64,000 nt of DNA. Origin: Calamus simplicifolius (Eukaryota > Streptophyta > Magnoliopsida > Arecales > Arecaceae). The stretch spans positions 1 through 64,000 of the forward strand of contig UESW01000130.1 in the NCBI GenBank assembly GCA_900491605.1. The letters run 5' to 3'. Made by a program: the position numbers and the translations under genes. Numbering within the stretch: the first letter of the stretch is position 1; every line of letters starts with the position of its first letter. This document shows positions 43,975 through 56,039 of this stretch, piece after piece. Under the pieces are notes generated by a model, which was not told the origin of the DNA, did no database searches, and saw only the letters and a program-made list of their open reading frames with translations.

Positions 43975-44245
43975 ACACATACTCTATATGTGTGATGCCA
44001 CCTCGAACCAAGCAGAACACATCCTCTGGACGTGTGATGCCACCTCATAGTAACTCAGAACACATCCTCTAGATGCGTGATGCCATCTCGACCTAAGCAG
44101 AACACATCCTCTAGACATGTGAATGGCATAAACAAGCAGAACACATCCTCTAGACGTGTAGGTGGCATAAATCATCAGAACACATCCTCTAGATGTGTGT
44201 GGCATAAATCATTAGAACACATCCTCTAGATGTGTATGTGGTATG
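43975..44245. repeat. ~42-bp CACATCCTCTAGA repeat in the left LTR
   Basis: About seven units around AGAACACATCCTCTAGAYGTGT. The core TCTAGACGTGT is partly palindromic. The matching array in the right LTR is 49517-49790. Confidence 0.85.
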
Positions 44246-45702
44246 ACATGATAAAGGAGAACCGCAGCGACACATAACAGCACCTCACATCATGCACAAA
44301 CATATCAATAACATCTTCATATTGCATAAACAGTGGATTATACTTCTTAACAATTGCATGTATATATCACATCAATGTAATAATAACTGCATCTCTCATG
44401 CATAGCATCCACATATGAAATCATGGCACATAAACAATAATGTATTCATAATATTCATCTACTTACAATTTAGCCAATATCCATAACAATTCTTCATGTC
44501 ACAATATAATTCACAATTTAAATATTCATATAATGAATAATTTATTAAATACTGATAACTGGCTTACTTACCTCAGTACGCAATCCAACAGGTATATATC
44601 AACTAGTCAGATGTCTGAACACCTACAGGATCATTTTACATAATTAATTTATTAAAAAAAAATATTAAAATGACCCTTAGAATTTCTACCAGACTAGTTC
44701 ATGGGCCCAACTTTGGGCTTGAATATCTCCCACTATACACACCCAATTGGGAAAGTAAAAATACCCCAAGAAACTAGAATTCACCTAGATTCTAGCTATA
44801 TAAATATTTTGCTAATCCCGGCCCATTACGGAGCCCAAAAACCAGCCCCAAATCTCATCGCTGTATGGCCCAAAAGGCCCTGAACCGGCCGGTCCAGCAG
44901 GCCCAATTCAGCCAAAACAACCCGATCCCCTATTTCACCGAAACAGGGGATGGGTTCCATGCCGGCGGCCAGGGCCACCGCCGGCCAAATAGAGGGCGGC
45001 CCGACCACCGGTGGCCGGGCCAAAGCCGGCCGCCGCCGCGGCCGGTCACCCATACCTCCCTTCTCTCTCAATTTCTCTCTCTCATGTTAATCGTCCGCAC
45101 GGTTGTTTACTGTGCCAGCGTCGTCTCCGGCTGATTGGGGGCAGTCCGGCCACCGTTGGCCGGATCGAAACCGGCCGCCTCCGCGGCCAGCCACCTCCCC
45201 CCCTCCTTTCTCATCAATTTCCCTATCATCTCTCTATTTCTCTCCTTTTTCTCTCTCACATCCGCGCGGCACAATGCTGTGCCGGCGGCACGGCCGGCCA
45301 CCTTGGCCGGCCGGACCTCCACCGGACGCACACCCAGCGCCGGTGGAGGCGACAGGCTGAAGCTCAATCCCGGCGAGGCGGCGAGCACGCCGTCGTTCGG
45401 CTTCCGCCACTGCGCGAGAGAAGGGCCGATTGGCCCTCTCTCTCTTCTCTCTCTCCACCACCACCCCGCCGGACACCTCCCCCGGTGCCGGCGGGGTCGC
45501 CGGCCGAAGCTCAGGCCCGGCGAGGCGGCGAGCACGCCGCCGAGCCTGAACCAAGGGATCGGCCGGTCCCCCTCTCCCATTCTCAATCTCTGTCTCTGTC
45601 TCTCTGTCTCTCACGCGCGCTCTCTCTCTCTCTGTCTCTCTCTCTAGACTAGGGGATTACCTGATGGAAACGGATGCCAGGATGATGGAGGGAGTCCCCC
45701 TC

Positions 45703-45716
45703 CATCATATAAATAA
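45703..45716 (-). promoter_or_regulatory. TATA-like site in the LTR (minus sense)
   Basis: Minus-strand GGATTATTTATATG followed by a purine-rich stretch; repeated in the right LTR near 51250. This is the only TATA-like site in a sensible place for U3. Confidence 0.35.
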
Positions 45717-45889
45717 TCCCTTGCGCAACGCTTCAGTCCAGGGACTCGGAAACCCATCAGACACGCATAGACTCGGGAATCCAAGCGTCATACAAGAAAC
45801 TTAAATGTCAGAATAACTCTAGGTGCTAAGTGACCCCAATTAAATATCGAGAGTTATCCTCCCCACAATTAATTTACCGGGGGTTTACA

Positions 45890-45913
45890 TTCTCCCCTCC
45901 TTATAAAAATTTC
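45890..45913 (-). other. Polypurine tract of the Tekay-like element
   Basis: Minus-strand AAGGAGGGGAGAA ends exactly at the left LTR. It confirms minus orientation. Confidence 0.8.
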
Positions 45914-45959
45914 GACCTCGAAATTTGATATACATCCGATAGAATACAAATCCAAATTT

Positions 45960-46860
45960 CTATCTCATAATCAGCTAAATTTCATTCAAAAGTCACCATC
46001 ATCGTTACATCATTGATCTGTAATAAGATACAAATAATTGTGGATGTTTCTTTTTCATTTTCTCCTTAGACTCCCAGATAATCTCCCTCTCAGAATAATT
46101 ACTCCGCTGAACTTTGACATAAGGAATACTACACCACCTCAGAACTTAATCCTTGCGGTCCCCAATGTGCACAAGATGATCTTCATAGGTCAATTCTTTC
46201 TTAAACTAAATCGGTTCAAGTTCTAACACATAACGGGGGTTTGAAATACACCTCCTCAATCATAAAGATATGAAACACATTGAATACCCCAAAGAGTAAT
46301 GAAGACAGTGCTAAGCTATAAGCCACCTCCTTTATTTTGATCAAAATCTCAAATGGCCCAATGCATTGTGACCCAAATCACCTCTAACACAAATCTCATT
46401 CACATCGTTGATTAGAAAAACTTCCAAATGATCTTCAACCTGAAATTTCAAATCTTTCTGTTTAACATCAACATAACTTTCTATTGACTTGAGTTACATG
46501 AAGCTGCTTTAATTAATGATACTTTTCATAGTTGCTACACTAGTTCAGTCCAAAATTATCTCTCTCTCACCTCATCTCAATATGAAGGGAATCTACACCT
46601 TATATCATAGACAATTGAAATGAATCCATTTGAATGTTGGCTTGGTAATCATTAAAATAAGCAATTTCACTAAGGGTAAGAAGCTATACCAAGCACTTTC
46701 TAAATCCATCACATAGGCTCGCAGTACATCATCAAAATCTAATTGGTTCATGCAGATTGTCCATCTATTTGAGGGTGGAAGGCTGGACAGAAATTCAGCT
46801 TAATCCACAAAGCTTTATGAAGACATCATCGAATTAGGAGAGTGAGACAAATGGGTTCAG
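45960..46860 (-). pseudogene. Integrase C-terminal relic of the Tekay-like element
   Basis: Minus-strand frames show KLNFCPAFHPQIDGQS near 46790 (the D-D-35-E Glu region). Then come AELTYEDH-type and IPYVKVQRSNYSEREIIWES blocks near 46160-46060, as in Tekay/Del integrase tails with a chromodomain-like end. The frame is broken by many stops. Confidence 0.7.
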
Positions 46861-48940
46861 ACTCAATTTACGCAGTTTACCATTAAACCAAAAACAAATA
46901 TTAACATTTAACCCACTAAAATTTCATCCTCGAAATTAAATGTCCACAAATTTTGTACTATTAAAGATACTCACTAGCAAACTTTTATTTTATTCCCAAA
47001 TACCCAAATGACATGTCCAACTTTCAAAATTAATTTGATCTTTCTACCAAATAAAATTGAATTCCTTAAGAAGTATTTCTTTTGAATTAGATATAAGATA
47101 GTTTCCTTCCAATGCTCTCTCAACTCATATATAGTTGAATGTGTCATTAATCATTACGACCCTTATCATAACATACTTGGTTTCACTCTTGAATACTTCA
47201 AGCTAACATCAATGAACATTATGCAATTGATTAGGATATCTTTCATAATTATCATAATCAACTAATTTAGGATATCTTTCATAATTATCATAATCAACTT
47301 TTAGGATATCTTTCATAATTATCATAATCAATAAATTTAATTTCCTTGAATAATAGTGCCATCATTAATCATCAATATAATTATTTTCTCCTCCATATTT
47401 ATCGGTAATTACTACTACAACCAATCAATTTCTCTTGAATAGGTCAGTATATCCTCAATAAATAATGCAATTTAATTGATTCAAATTCTTGAATCGATTA
47501 TTTCATTATCAATGATTATCAAAATCATCTATAGATTATACAATGTCTCATGCCATAACATGACCAATTAATTTAAACCCTTCAAATATCTCAAAGTGAC
47601 TTCACTAATCTAGTTCAGATGGATACAAGACTTATAAGGTCAATAAAGATTGAAAATGCACTTACCATCCGAAAGACATAATTGAAAATTATAGTAATCT
47701 CTATATGACTTAAAGTGATAATCGATGTACCGTTAACCATAATCCATAACTGATAATAATCAAAAATAAAATCACCTCCCTCCTATTTCTTAACAATAAT
47801 TATGCCACTTATGGATGATTGATAATTTATCCATCCTAGAGAAAGATATCTACTTAGGAACTATGAAGAAAGGTACAATAAGTATGCACGATAAATTAAT
47901 GAACATATATCTTGATTCAGAAATCTATAAAAATGAAAATCCCCATGAAATTCTTTATCAGTGGAGTTTATCTTATTCTCATTCTTGCTAAAATCTTTCA
48001 CTTTCTACCATCAAAATATTTGGTCATTTATAGCCAAAATCAGTTCTAAAGATTAATAGAGTCTACTGCTCTCAAAAACTTAAACAGTAATTGTCTCAGA
48101 ATTTAAAATTTTATAATCTTCCTAAATGATCCATCATGATATAATATGCAGTCAACCACTTCATTAACATCAGCATCAACCATCTCCATATCTAGCAAAA
48201 TAACAATCAGTTTGAACATGTAATATCCATAATAAAAGTTCTCTTAGTAAAATTCACTATATATACTTATCCATCCGGACTCAAATTCAGAAAGTACTCA
48301 ATTGTAATTGATCAAAAATATGTAGTTAACTGTTTCATTCCCAAAATATCATCAATATTAATCATCCCTATAACCAGCAGATTAGCTCATAATCTTAAAC
48401 TTACAATATCAATAATGTAAGTTCCACTATTAAAAATTCATTATATACATCACATTCAAATTTAGATTTACTAACTCCAAATCCACATATCAACTCAATT
48501 GCAATATGGACATATGATGTTATCTTAGTCATATTAGTCATCAATTGAAATTTTCCACTACTATGTTTATTCCATATATTCATCTATCTTTTATTGCATA
48601 TCCAATTAAAATTTCATCTCCCATATTATTTAAAGGTCTGAAACTGCTACGAATCATTTCCAACAAGTTTAATGGAGCTAAAACCTCTAGAAGCCCCTTG
48701 ACCTCCCCACTGATCAAGGCTACCAGCCAGGGAGCCCACATAATATCATTGGCTTGCGATGGTTCATTCTCAATTCCTATCAAACTTGTAATTCAATTAA
48801 TATCTTGATAAACTTTAAATTTCAAGCTTCCAAAGCATAATTCATGAAATTCCTTGAAAGTCATAATTGTCTCCATATCATCCTAGTATTTTGTCTAGAG
48901 TGTCATCACACATGTGTCCCTAAGGTCAAAACCTAGGCTC
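46861..48940 (-). other. AT-rich eroded interior of the Tekay-like element
   Basis: Expected to have held gag, protease and RT, but nothing recognisable remains. A triple 34-37-bp tandem repeat (AGGATATCTTTCATAATTAT) sits at 47235-47335. Small frames at 48401-48808 have no family resemblance. Confidence 0.6.
47235..47335. repeat. Triplicated 34-37-bp repeat
   Basis: Three head-to-tail copies of AGGATATCTTTCATAATTAT followed by CATAATCAA with varied endings. Confidence 0.85.
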
Positions 48941-48952
48941 TGATACCACTAA
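48941..48952 (-). other. Primer-binding site (initiator methionine tRNA)
   Basis: Minus strand TGGTATCAGAGC, three bases from the right LTR. It is the standard primer site of many plant gypsy and copia elements. Confidence 0.88.
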
Positions 48953-48955
48953 AGC

Positions 48956-51432
48956 TGTCACGCCCCATACCCAAATATTGGGCTAGGGTGACAACCCGTC
49001 GCGTGCCGGGCACGCAAGGCGTCACAGAATTTTTCACACATAACATTATTATATATAATCAAGCCAAATTCATGAATATTAAAAGTTTTGGGTTACAAAC
49101 CCTTACACACCACAATAATAAAGTTTGGGCATCAAGCCCTACACATAAGTAATACTGGGGTTACAACAAAATAAATGGGTCTTGATTTATTTAATAGAAT
49201 ATCCATCACCCCAACCATCCATCTTCAATCTCGTGGCTCTAACAAAAACATTGTAAGATTTTTAGGAGCTTACACTCAATAAGTAAGCCACGTTATACAG
49301 TCAAATCATAGCATAACAATCTATAAGTACATAAATGATTTGCATGCTTAAACATTCCACAAATACTCGAACATGCAATGTAAGTAAACCCACTGTTTAT
49401 ACTCTCAATGGTAGCTGTAAATGTGACCCACGGCCCTGTAATATCTTAATAGTGTACCAACAAGCATCCCCCTACTGAAAGGGTCCAGATACCAGTGCCA
49501 CTCCATATCATAATCCACCAAAACACATACTCTATATGTGTGAAGCCACCTCGAACCAAGCAGAACACATCCTCTAGACGTGTGATGCCACCTCATAGTA
49601 ACTTAGAACACATCCTCTAGATGCATGATGCCATCTCGAACCCAAGCAGAACACATCCTCTAGACGTGTGAATGGCATAAACAAGCAGAACACATCCTCT
49701 AGACGTATAGGTGGCATAAATCATCAGAACACATCCTCTAGATGTGTGTGGCATAAATCAGAACACATCCTCTAGATGTGTGTGTGGTATGACATGATAA
49801 AGGAGAACCACGGCGACACATAACAATACCTCACATCATGCACAAACATATCAATAACATCTTCATATTGCATAAACAGTGGATTATACTTACTTAACAA
49901 TTGCATGTATATACATCAATGTAATAATAACTGCATCTCTTATGCATAGCATCCACATATGAAATCATAGCACATAAACAACAATGTATTCATAATATTC
50001 ATCTACTTACAATTTAGCCAATATCCATAACAATTCTTCATGTGACAATATAATTCACAATTTAAATATTCATATAATGAATAATTTATTAAATACTGAT
50101 AACTGGCTTACTTACCTCAGTACGCAATCCAACAGATATATCAGCTAGTCAGATGTCTGAACACCTACAGGATCATTTTAAACATTAATTTATTAGAAAA
50201 GAATATTAAAATGACCCTTAGAATTCTACCCAGACTTGTTCACGGGCCCAACTTTGGGCTTGAATATCTCCCACTATACACACCCAATTGGAGAAGTAAA
50301 AATACCCCAAGAAACTAGAATTCACTCAGATTCTAGCCATATAAATATTTTGCTAATCCTGGCCCATTACGGGGCCCAAAACTAGCCCCAAATCTCATCG
50401 CTGCACGGTCCAAAAGGCCCTGAACCGACCGGCCCAGCCGGCCCAATTCAGCCAAAACAACCCGATCCCCTGTTTCACCGAAACAGGGGATGGGTTCCAT
50501 GCCGACGGCCAGGGCCGCCGCCGGCCAAATTGAGGGCGGCCTGGCCGTCGGTGGCCAGGCCAGAGCCTGCCGCCGCCGCGGCCGATCACCCATACCTCCC
50601 TTCTCTCTCAATTTCTCTCTCTCATGTTAATCGTCCGCACGGTTATTTACTGTGCCGGCATCGTCTCCGGCTGATTGGGGGCAGCTGGCCACCGTTGGCC
50701 GGACCGAAACCGGCCGCCGCCGTGGCCAGCCACCTCCCCCCCTCCTATCTCATCAATTTCCCTCTCATCTCCCTATTTCTCTCCTTTTCTCTCTCACATC
50801 CACGCGGCACGATGCTGTGCCGGCGGCACGGCCGGCCACCTTGGCCGGCCGGACCTCCACCGGATGCACGCCCGGCGCCCGTGGAGGCGACAAGCCGAAG
50901 CTCAGGTCCGGCGAGGCGGCGAGCACGCCACCGGGCCCGAACCAACCAGCGGAAGCCGAACGCCACTGCGCGAGAGAAGGGCCGATTGGCCCTTTCTTTC
51001 TTCTCTCTCTCCACCACCACCCCGCCGGACACCTCCCCCGGTGCCGACGGGGTCACCGGCCGAAGCTCAGGCCCGGCGAGGCGGCGAGTACGCCGCCGGG
51101 CCTAAACCAAGGGATCGGCCGGTCCCCCTCTCCTGTTCTCAATCTCTGTCTCTCTGTCTCTCACACCACACACACACTCTCTCTCTATAGACCAGGGGAT
51201 TACTTGATGGAAACGGATGCCAGGATGATTGAGGGAGTCCCCCTCCATCATATAAATAATCCCCTATGCAACGCTTCAGTCTAGGGACTCGGAAACCCAT
51301 CAGACACGCATAGACTCAGAAATCCAAGCATCATACAGGAAACTTAAATGTCAGAATAACTCTAGATGCCAAGTGACCCCAATTAAATTCCGATAGTTAT
51401 CCTCCCCATAATTAATTTATCGAAGGTTTACA
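48956..51432 (-). repeat. Right LTR (5' LTR in element sense) of Tekay-like element
   Basis: TGTCACGCCCC to GGTTTACA, followed by AAGAG. The differences from the left LTR are scattered substitutions and short indels, so insertion is not very recent. Confidence 0.92.
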
Positions 51433-52376
51433 AAGAGATAATACCCTCCTCCCCCTTGAAACTCAAGGCTTAGAGATTTAGCATGAAGGAAGGATTGAAG
51501 GTTGCCATCTGGATGCTCGGCACCGCACTTTCTGTCTGTTGCGTTTGCTTGTCATTTCGCTCCAGTGATGCCTCTGGCCCGCTACATCTGGATCATGTTT
51601 TATTTCATTTCTCTAGCTATCTATTACGGTCTATCGTTGCATGGCCCGGCCAATATGGCCTACTTTCCATCCCAAGCTGGCCAAGGGAGTGGCTCGCCTC
51701 ATGTCATGGCGACCTCCAACCTGATCAAACGGCGGCTTTCGGTCACTTCGATAACAACTCGTTGGATGAGGGCTTGGCGCCGGCTTCATTTGGGCAACCA
51801 GAAAGTGCAGTTCCTCCAATGGTTTTGAGTGACTAGCTTTTTTTAAAAAGTTATTTACTTCCTTTAACAATTTAATTAGAGCGAATTTTGTTTATACCAA
51901 TTTTTTAAGGTTGGTTTTAGATTATCAACCTTAAGTCGATCGATTTGAATTATCAACAGTAACTCTTTAAGTCAATCAGTTTATATTATCAATCATAACT
52001 TTTTTATATTAGCTGATTTAAATTACCAACCATAGCCTTTTAAGTTAGACAATTTAGACCACTGATTATAGCTTTTTGGATTGGGTAATTTGAATTATTA
52101 ATTATAGTTCTTCAAGCTAACCAAGTTATATACCTTAGCATTTTATATCAACTAATTTAAAATAGGTCTGTTGACGCTTGATCACTGAAACTAGACATCG
52201 GGAAGAAACTCCGTTTGCTGGTGCAATCCTCTGAAACGAGTGGCCTGCAAGAAGTTTCGGTACCGGAGGAAGCTTCGATGGGGACCCTTCGACGATCAAG
52301 TTAGCAACTGAGGTCACAGCAGAGAGGGAGCTCAAAGAAGCTCCGAAAAAGAAGACTTCGAGGATCGAAGTATATT
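51433..52376 (+). repeat. Tandem duplication, unit 2 right part
   Basis: Continues 43404 and is collinear with 42125-42803, keeping the 270 bp that unit 1 lost. The duplication ends at GTATATTC (52370-52377), where unit 1 instead joins the start of unit 2. Confidence 0.87.
51483..51836 (+). other. Unassigned open stretch kept only in unit 2
   Basis: A 117-codon plus-strand frame and an overlapping 108-codon frame. Neither resembles a family I know. The composition differs from the AT-rich flanks. It could be a captured fragment or part of an unrecognised LTR. I do not claim it is a gene. Confidence 0.25.
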
Positions 52377-52664
52377 CTTGGGTTAAAGAGTGCGTAAGCG
52401 AATGTACCTTTATTTTAGATTCTCTTATCCTTTTATAGGCCTTTGGTATCCGTCTGGGGATCAACCGCGTGGAGTTTTATGAAAAAAAATGTTTGTTGGG
52501 CTAATGGTGATTACGTGAATAGAGGTTGGTCGGTGGGCCTTGTCCTATCGAGCACATGGGCATGGCGGTTGGTGGGCCTGGTCCCATCATCTGCATGGGT
52601 CAGACGGTAGGTGGGCCTCGCTGTGTCAGACGACGCAGGCCAAGCGGTAGGTGAGCCTGCCAGA

Positions 52665-52990
52665 GGCCGCTGGGGGTCGATTTGGAGGAGTCGGGGCCGC
52701 TAGGGACCGGCTTGAAGGAGTCGAAGCCGCTGGGGTCTGACTTGGAGAAGTCGGGACCGCCGAGGACCGATTTGGAGGAGTCAGAGCCGCTAGGAACCGA
52801 TTTGAAGGAGTCGAGGCCACTGGGAACCGATTTGGAGGAGTCAGGGTCAACTTGGAGGAGTCAGGGCCGCTGGGGACCAACTTGTAGGAGTCGGGGCCGC
52901 TGGAGGCCGACTTGGAGGAGTCGGGGCTGCGGGGACCGACTTAGAGGAGTCGCGGCTGACTTGGAGGAGTCGGGGCCATTAGCTTCCGCC
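52665..52990. repeat. 30-bp minisatellite
   Basis: About 11 units of GGGGCCGCTGGGGACCGACTTGGAGGAGTC with variants; some are halved. A divisible-by-three unit produces frames on both strands that are not genes. Confidence 0.88.
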
Positions 52991-53395
52991 CATGTCGTTG
53001 GTTAGCTTTGCCGTTAATGTCTACATGGTGCCACCAGCTACATCAGATGCCCTCCGCTCCTAAGCACGAGGGGCCACGCGCTTGTTGACCCTTGGACTAA
53101 AGGAGAGCAAAAATTCGTAATAATTGCTAGCTTTTGTTCACCTTTAATCGTCAAAAGCGCAGCGCGCTCTTCCGAGATGATGCCGCTTCGAAAACCTTCC
53201 GTAATCGAGCGAAAACGTCGAGGATGACGTCAGCACCGGGCGCACCGAGAGGATATTCCTTGAAGGATGGAAAAAAGCAAGCGCCATCATTGCCTCACTG
53301 CTCTTCTTAGGGTAGTCGAAGGCCCACATGGCTAGAATCTTGCCGAATCATCATGGATTTGGATTCTCCCATGCTTGGTTCTACAGAGGTTCAGG
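52991..53395. other. Non-coding sequence between two minisatellites
   Basis: No gene or repeat seen apart from its place inside the probable LTR. Confidence 0.4.
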
Positions 53396-53635
53396 GATAC
53401 CTCGGTCTAGCCGAGGTATATGAATAGTTCGACTCCGCCGAGGTATATGAATATATCGGTCTGGTCAAGATATGAGGATAGCTCGGCTCTGCCGACGCAT
53501 ATGAATACCTCGGTCCGGCCGAGGTATGAGGATAGCTCGGTCCTGCCGAGGCATGAGAATGGTTTGGTATGAGAATGGCTAGGTTTGAGAATAGTTCAGT
53601 CCGAGAATGGTTCGGTCTCGCCGAGGTGTACCGGC
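53396..53635. repeat. CTCGG-YCNRGCC-GAGG palindromic repeat
   Basis: About seven units of 30-36 bp with a small palindrome CTCGGTCCGGCCGAGG followed by TATGAATA or TATGAGGATAG. Right-hand units are decayed. Confidence 0.8.
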
Positions 53636-53657
53636 TCTATTATTTTCTAGATGTGAC

Positions 53658-54900
53658 AACTGACGGATCAAAAATCAAAATTAATCTTAACCTTTTTGTC
53701 ATATGCACGAGTATTGATGCAATGATAATTTTACCCCTCATCAAAAATTAAAACTATCCCTTCTATTTAATTAATTATGTTGGTTAAAAATTTTCATTCT
53801 TTCAGAATTAAATTAATAAGGATAGCATGGTATTGAAACTCCTTTCTAAAAGAGAGTTTAGATATGATCCCTTGATAACAAATAAATTCTTTCCAAAACA
53901 AAAAAAAACCTTATATGAATTTGTAAAACAAAATATAATTATATTATCTTTTTATAAAAATTAATTAGTCATGAAAAGCCCATTCTTCAAATTTATTCTA
54001 AAAAATTATCTGTAACATTAACAGAATAGGATTTGATGATGGACATTCTTTGAGACAAATCATCAAACAAGTTGCGCTCAAAAAAAACGCATCCCAATTC
54101 TTAGAAATTTCTGGAACCGGATCATAACCTAATGATCTGGTAATAATATATATGAATTTAAGTGGGTTTGATGATTTAAATCATTTATAAAGGAGGGAAC
54201 TGGATTAAGTTCAAAAGAGAGAGCAAAACCATTCTTCTTTCTTCTTTCTTTTTCTTCTTCTCCCTCTATCTGTTTCTTGCCGTCCGCCCGCGCCTCTTCA
54301 CCAACGAGCCAAAGGGTTCTTCTCTCTGACCTCGGGTTGCTCTTGCCCTCGTTCCTTCTCCCTCCTTGTTTCTTGCCCAGCCAAGAAGCGCCGTCGCCGC
54401 CGATTTCCTCTACAAGGTTCTCGAGTTCTTCTCCAGGCTGCCGTCCGACTACCTTGCTTGCCATCTTTTCCCCCATTCCTTCTTCTGCCGCTCCAGCGAA
54501 CCAAGATCCCGATCTCCCCTATTTTCTCTCTCTTCTCTCGTCTACGCCATGATCTCCTCGTCGGCTTTATCCTCTCTCACTTAGCCGCGTCCAGGTCGAC
54601 GGAAACACTGCCACTCCCCTGCTCTATTTCTTCTCCCGACGATGCCGTCGTGTTCTTCCTCCACCGCCGAAGAGTCTCAGACCTCCTCTCTCCTCTCCCT
54701 CTCTTCCATCGACAACCTCCTCCACTTCCCTTCTTTCTTTCCCACCGCCGACCTCCCCGGCTTCCTCTTTCTCCTTCGGCACCGAACTTCTCGAACCACC
54801 CACCACGGCTTCTTCTTTCTCCAAATGTCGCCGTGGCAAAGAAGTGGGTGCTGGGATCGTTTATTCTTCGATCCCTTTACTTGAAGGGTCTAACAATTCT
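53658..54900 (+). mobile_element. LTR-like sequence with pyrimidine-rich leader
   Basis: AT-rich left half, a TATA-like TTTATAAAGGAGG at 54183-54195, then a CT-rich stretch to 54870. This resembles an LTR with leader or a decayed element. Candidate ends TGTGACAACTG (53652) and GGTCTAACA (54891) lack a matching duplication. The Ser/Pro-rich frames at 54277-54976 have no family resemblance. Confidence 0.3.
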
Positions 54901-56030
54901 AAATCAAGAAACCAAAGTGATAATAAATTATTATATGCACAAAAAAAAAACCAAACGCAAAAATTCAACCACATAAATCAGCATCAAATTCATATAAAAA
55001 TTTCTTGAATGTAAAAAAAAAAAAATACAAACTTCAAAATAAATTCGCTATATCAAAAGCAAAATTATAATATTTCTTTAAGTTTTGCTTAAACTTGAGA
55101 ATATAAATTTTGAACAAAAATACAAAATAATACCTCTTCCTAGCGAGATCTAATCTCATAAAATTTAAAAATCTCATTAAATCTTAATACTTTAACAAAA
55201 ATCCAATATTGTTGTAACATTATCATTCTAAAATATTATAGTTTTATATGATTGCAGTACCCAAACAAAAGAGAAAAATTGAAAACATTGTTAACCGAAA
55301 ACATTATTCTTTTATTTGTATCTCTCAGCCAAGAAAAATACGTTATTTCTTTCTAGTTAGGCTACTCTATAATTTGTATCCAGTTAATAAATCAAAACTT
55401 TCATCTTTTATGATGTGTTATTGTTGGCCACTGCAACTTAGTTTGATTTGAATTAAACTTTATTTTAATCATCATGACGTTATGGACTACACAAACAAGT
55501 GTTTCAATTTTAGGTTCATTACTTTTTTTTTTTTTTATCAATTATGCATAGATCTGCAGATATATTATGTTTTATAAAGATAAATATACAAGTCATGTTA
55601 CAAGTCTAACACTTTCAGAAAAAGAACTCCTTTATCAAATTAAATGTTTCCCGAATGATTAAAAGGTGAAGGCTTACATACTTGTTTGAGCTCTTTGAAG
55701 ACCTTGCTGGTTCTTCCATTCTAGCAACTCAAGATATAAATAAAAGCTTGTGTTACTGATAAATATCTGGTGACATCCACATCTACAATATTTGGCATTC
55801 GAACTCCATTAAAAGAAGCAAACCATTCTTAGCATGAGCTACTCTTTTGTGGTGACCATTTAACATTGAACAGTGGCGTTCCTTCAACCTTTAACATATA
55901 GCCCCATTTACTATGGTAGTGCTCATGTGCTTTGCAAACATTATAGGATCAATCACATGGCTGTGATTTTATTAGATATTAGATGCATCTAGATATATTA
56001 CATAATTGTGGAAATATTAGTTTGTTTTGT
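54901..56030. other. AT-rich sequence without recognised features
   Basis: Several A and T runs. No gene, RNA gene or element border could be recognised. Confidence 0.6.
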
Positions 56031-56039
56031 TTGCAGCTG

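Larger units (their letters stand above)
43405..45889 (-). repeat. Left LTR (3' LTR in element sense) of Tekay-like element
   Basis: Runs TGTCACGCCCC to GGTTTACA on the plus strand. Closely similar to 48956-51432 throughout. The long GC-rich frames at 44826-45652 are not genes; they are duplicated, with frame breaks, in the other LTR. Confidence 0.92.
43405..51432 (-). mobile_element. Tekay/Del-like gypsy element, pol largely erased
   Basis: An 8028-bp element with 2.48-kb LTRs and a perfect AAGAG duplication. It lies on the minus strand: GCTCTGATACCA (48941-48952) is the reverse complement of a methionine-tRNA primer site and adjoins the right LTR; a purine tract adjoins the left LTR. The 3.07-kb internal region holds only an integrase C-terminal relic. 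The tail sequence reading AATTTCGAGGTCGAAATTT before the purine tract is characteristic of Tekay/Del chromoviruses. Confidence 0.9.
52169..53657 (-). mobile_element. Probable solo LTR (minus sense)
   Basis: On the minus strand it has a TATA box CCTATAAAAGG (52432-52442), a leader and an end GCGTCAACA at 52169. A start TGTCACATC near 53657 is possible but no matching duplication was found. The first 210 bp are also at 42597-42803. It contains two minisatellites, listed separately. Confidence 0.45.

Noticed and set aside
43984..44205. Cys/Arg-rich minus frame with repeated SRGCVL
   Set aside because: It is the translation of the 42-bp LTR repeat and changes phase in the other LTR.
45011..45652. 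Long GC-rich frame of 213 residues (also 50530-51284)
   Set aside because: It lies wholly in the Tekay-like LTRs, is Pro/Arg/Ser-biased, changes frame between the two LTR copies and ends in CT dinucleotide repeats.
54277..54976. Ser/Pro-rich frames that could be a host first exon
   Set aside because: They arise from a CT-rich stretch with open frames in several phases and no domain; a leader of an LTR-like sequence is more likely.
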